Notes under the pieces: model-generated
Told to the model about the DNA's origin: nothing
Seen by the model: only the letters and a program-made list of their open reading frames with translations
Database searches by the model: none
Source: JBJXDT01 sp046153505
GTDB lineage: Bacteria; Pseudomonadota; Gammaproteobacteria; Burkholderiales; Methylophilaceae
NCBI GenBank assembly: GCA_046153505.1
Contig: JBJXDT010000021.1
Span: 1 to 5,059 of the forward strand
Length of the DNA: 5,059 nucleotides
Direction: 5' to 3'
Shown here: in pieces, positions 4,232 to 5,059 of the stretch
Layout of the letters: every line of letters starts with the position of its first letter
Numbering within the stretch: position 1 is the first letter of the stretch
Translations under genes and position numbers: made by a program

Positions 4232-5059
4232 TTATCTTGGTCCACGATCAATGGTAGAGGACGATGTATGCTGAGAAGCGCTAACTTCCGTTCTTGGTTC
4301 GTATTCGACATTTATCTTAACTGTTGAGAAATATTTAGTGATATCTTCGTCTGATATAGATAACCCTGGTGGGTATACTTCTGCTACACCTCTTGCTTTC
4401 TCATTAATAAAAAGTTTCCTTAAGAAGTCTTTCATCGCATTTTTACTTAGGACGACAATACGTTTGTCATCCGCACCTAAAAAAATCATAGCCGCACAGT
4501 CTGGTGCTGCACCAAAAATAACATTATTATCTAAAATTCTAGCGGTTGCGTTAGATCCTACAAATTTTGCTAATATATGGGGTAACTGTTCTGCAACTCT
4601 TTTGTGGCATCTTAAAATACTTTCGGTATCTTCAAATCGTCCAAGTTCTGGTGGGTTTGCTCCCATGCCACGTTGAAAAGCTCTTTCTATAGCGGTAGTC
4701 ACCTCAGTTGATACTACGGCTACAATAGCTTGACCGCTATTTATTTTAGCATATTCTAATTTATCTTCCCCAACAAAAACCTGATCAACCAAAACATGGG
4801 GCGCTTTGTCGTTTTGTGCCATGAGGCATAATTTGCTAAACAACTTTTGATGAATAATCGAAGCTTCTGTTTGTGTTAATTGAGAATACTGGAATTTATC
4901 AACACTTCCGGGGCGTAATACAAGCGGTTTATAACTATCGGTATTTATTCTAACAAAGTCCAACCAGTTTATACCTCTAGACTCAATTTCTTTTTCCAAG
5001 ATACGAACTGAACTACCCTTTCCAGATGCTTGCCCACCAGCAACCATTGCAGTAATTCT
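4232..5059 (-). CDS. Zeta-toxin-like P-loop kinase (partial; N-terminus beyond right edge)
   Basis: Zeta toxins are P-loop kinases; characterised members phosphorylate UDP-N-acetylglucosamine and block cell-wall synthesis, while related domains also occur in proteins without a toxin role. Numbering from Met at 5047: Walker A GGQASGKGS at 4-12 (Lys10), the INTDSYK segment at 35-40 where zeta proteins have the catalytic Asp (D37), VLVDQVFV at 85-92 as a second core strand, and AIERAFQRG...ELGRFED at 119-140, which resembles the arginine-bearing zeta region (R126, R137). A helix with HKRVAEQLPHIL follows, then DNN at 173-175 near the end of the core. Residues 180-271 are an extra C-terminal part ending in a Ser/Thr-rich tail. 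The frame stays open upstream of Met5047 (Arg-Ile-Thr-Ala before it), and this Met lies within the strand leading into the P-loop, so the true start is almost certainly outside the window. No epsilon-type antitoxin is visible, which leaves both an effector and a toxin role open. Confidence 0.72.
   Translation of the reverse strand, partial: RITAMVAGGQASGKGSSVRILEKEIESRGINWLDFVRINTDSYKPLVLRPGSVDKFQYSQLTQTEASIIHQKLFSKLCLMAQNDKAPHVLVDQVFVGEDKLEYAKINSGQAIVAVVSTEVTTAIERAFQRGMGANPPELGRFEDTESILRCHKRVAEQLPHILAKFVGSNATARILDNNVIFGAAPDCAAMIFLGADDKRIVVLSKNAMKDFLRKLFINEKARGVAEVYPPGLSISDEDITKYFSTVKINVEYEPRTEVSASQHTSSSTIDRGPR

Noticed and set aside
4338..4676. 112-residue plus-strand open frame
   Set aside because: Lies wholly inside the zeta-like gene on the other strand, with no family motifs and no ribosome site that I can see; it is a shadow frame.

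Overview
This is an AT-rich bacterial window. It looks like accessory DNA of a host-associated gammaproteobacterium of the Legionella/Coxiella type. The evidence for that is a eukaryotic-style F-box protein ending in a CaaX prenylation box, a zeta-toxin-like kinase, an uncharacterised acidic protein and insertion-sequence DNA. The genus cannot be fixed from sequence alone.

The central reading is that about 3.4 kb (71-3465) forms one mobile unit. It begins and ends with a 17-bp inverted repeat (15/17 identical) and is flanked on both sides by CTAG. CTAG fits the YTAR target duplication known for IS5-type elements. Inside, left to right, are an IS5-family transposase split by a frameshift in a run of 8 A (134-890, +), a reverse transcriptase split by a frameshift in a run of 9 G (939-2142, +), and a convergent F-box/CaaX gene (3277-2105, -) with its own promoter. 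No inverted repeat matching the left end is visible directly behind the transposase, so the transposase appears to share its right end with the cargo. This matches the known idea of a transporter IS with passenger genes.

The element sits in a minus-strand gene. Residues 1-191 of that gene lie at 4039-3467. If the element and one CTAG are removed, the frame continues across the junction into the left flank (67 down to 1) for at least 22 codons. As it stands, the gene reads 24 codons into the element and stops at 3392.

The right part of the window holds a 192-bp intergenic stretch with a promoter-like sequence and a perfect stem-loop, then the C-terminal part of a zeta-toxin-like P-loop kinase whose start lies beyond the right edge. 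The F-box, disrupted and zeta-like genes may all be host-directed (secreted effector) genes, but that is inference. No secretion apparatus is present in the window.
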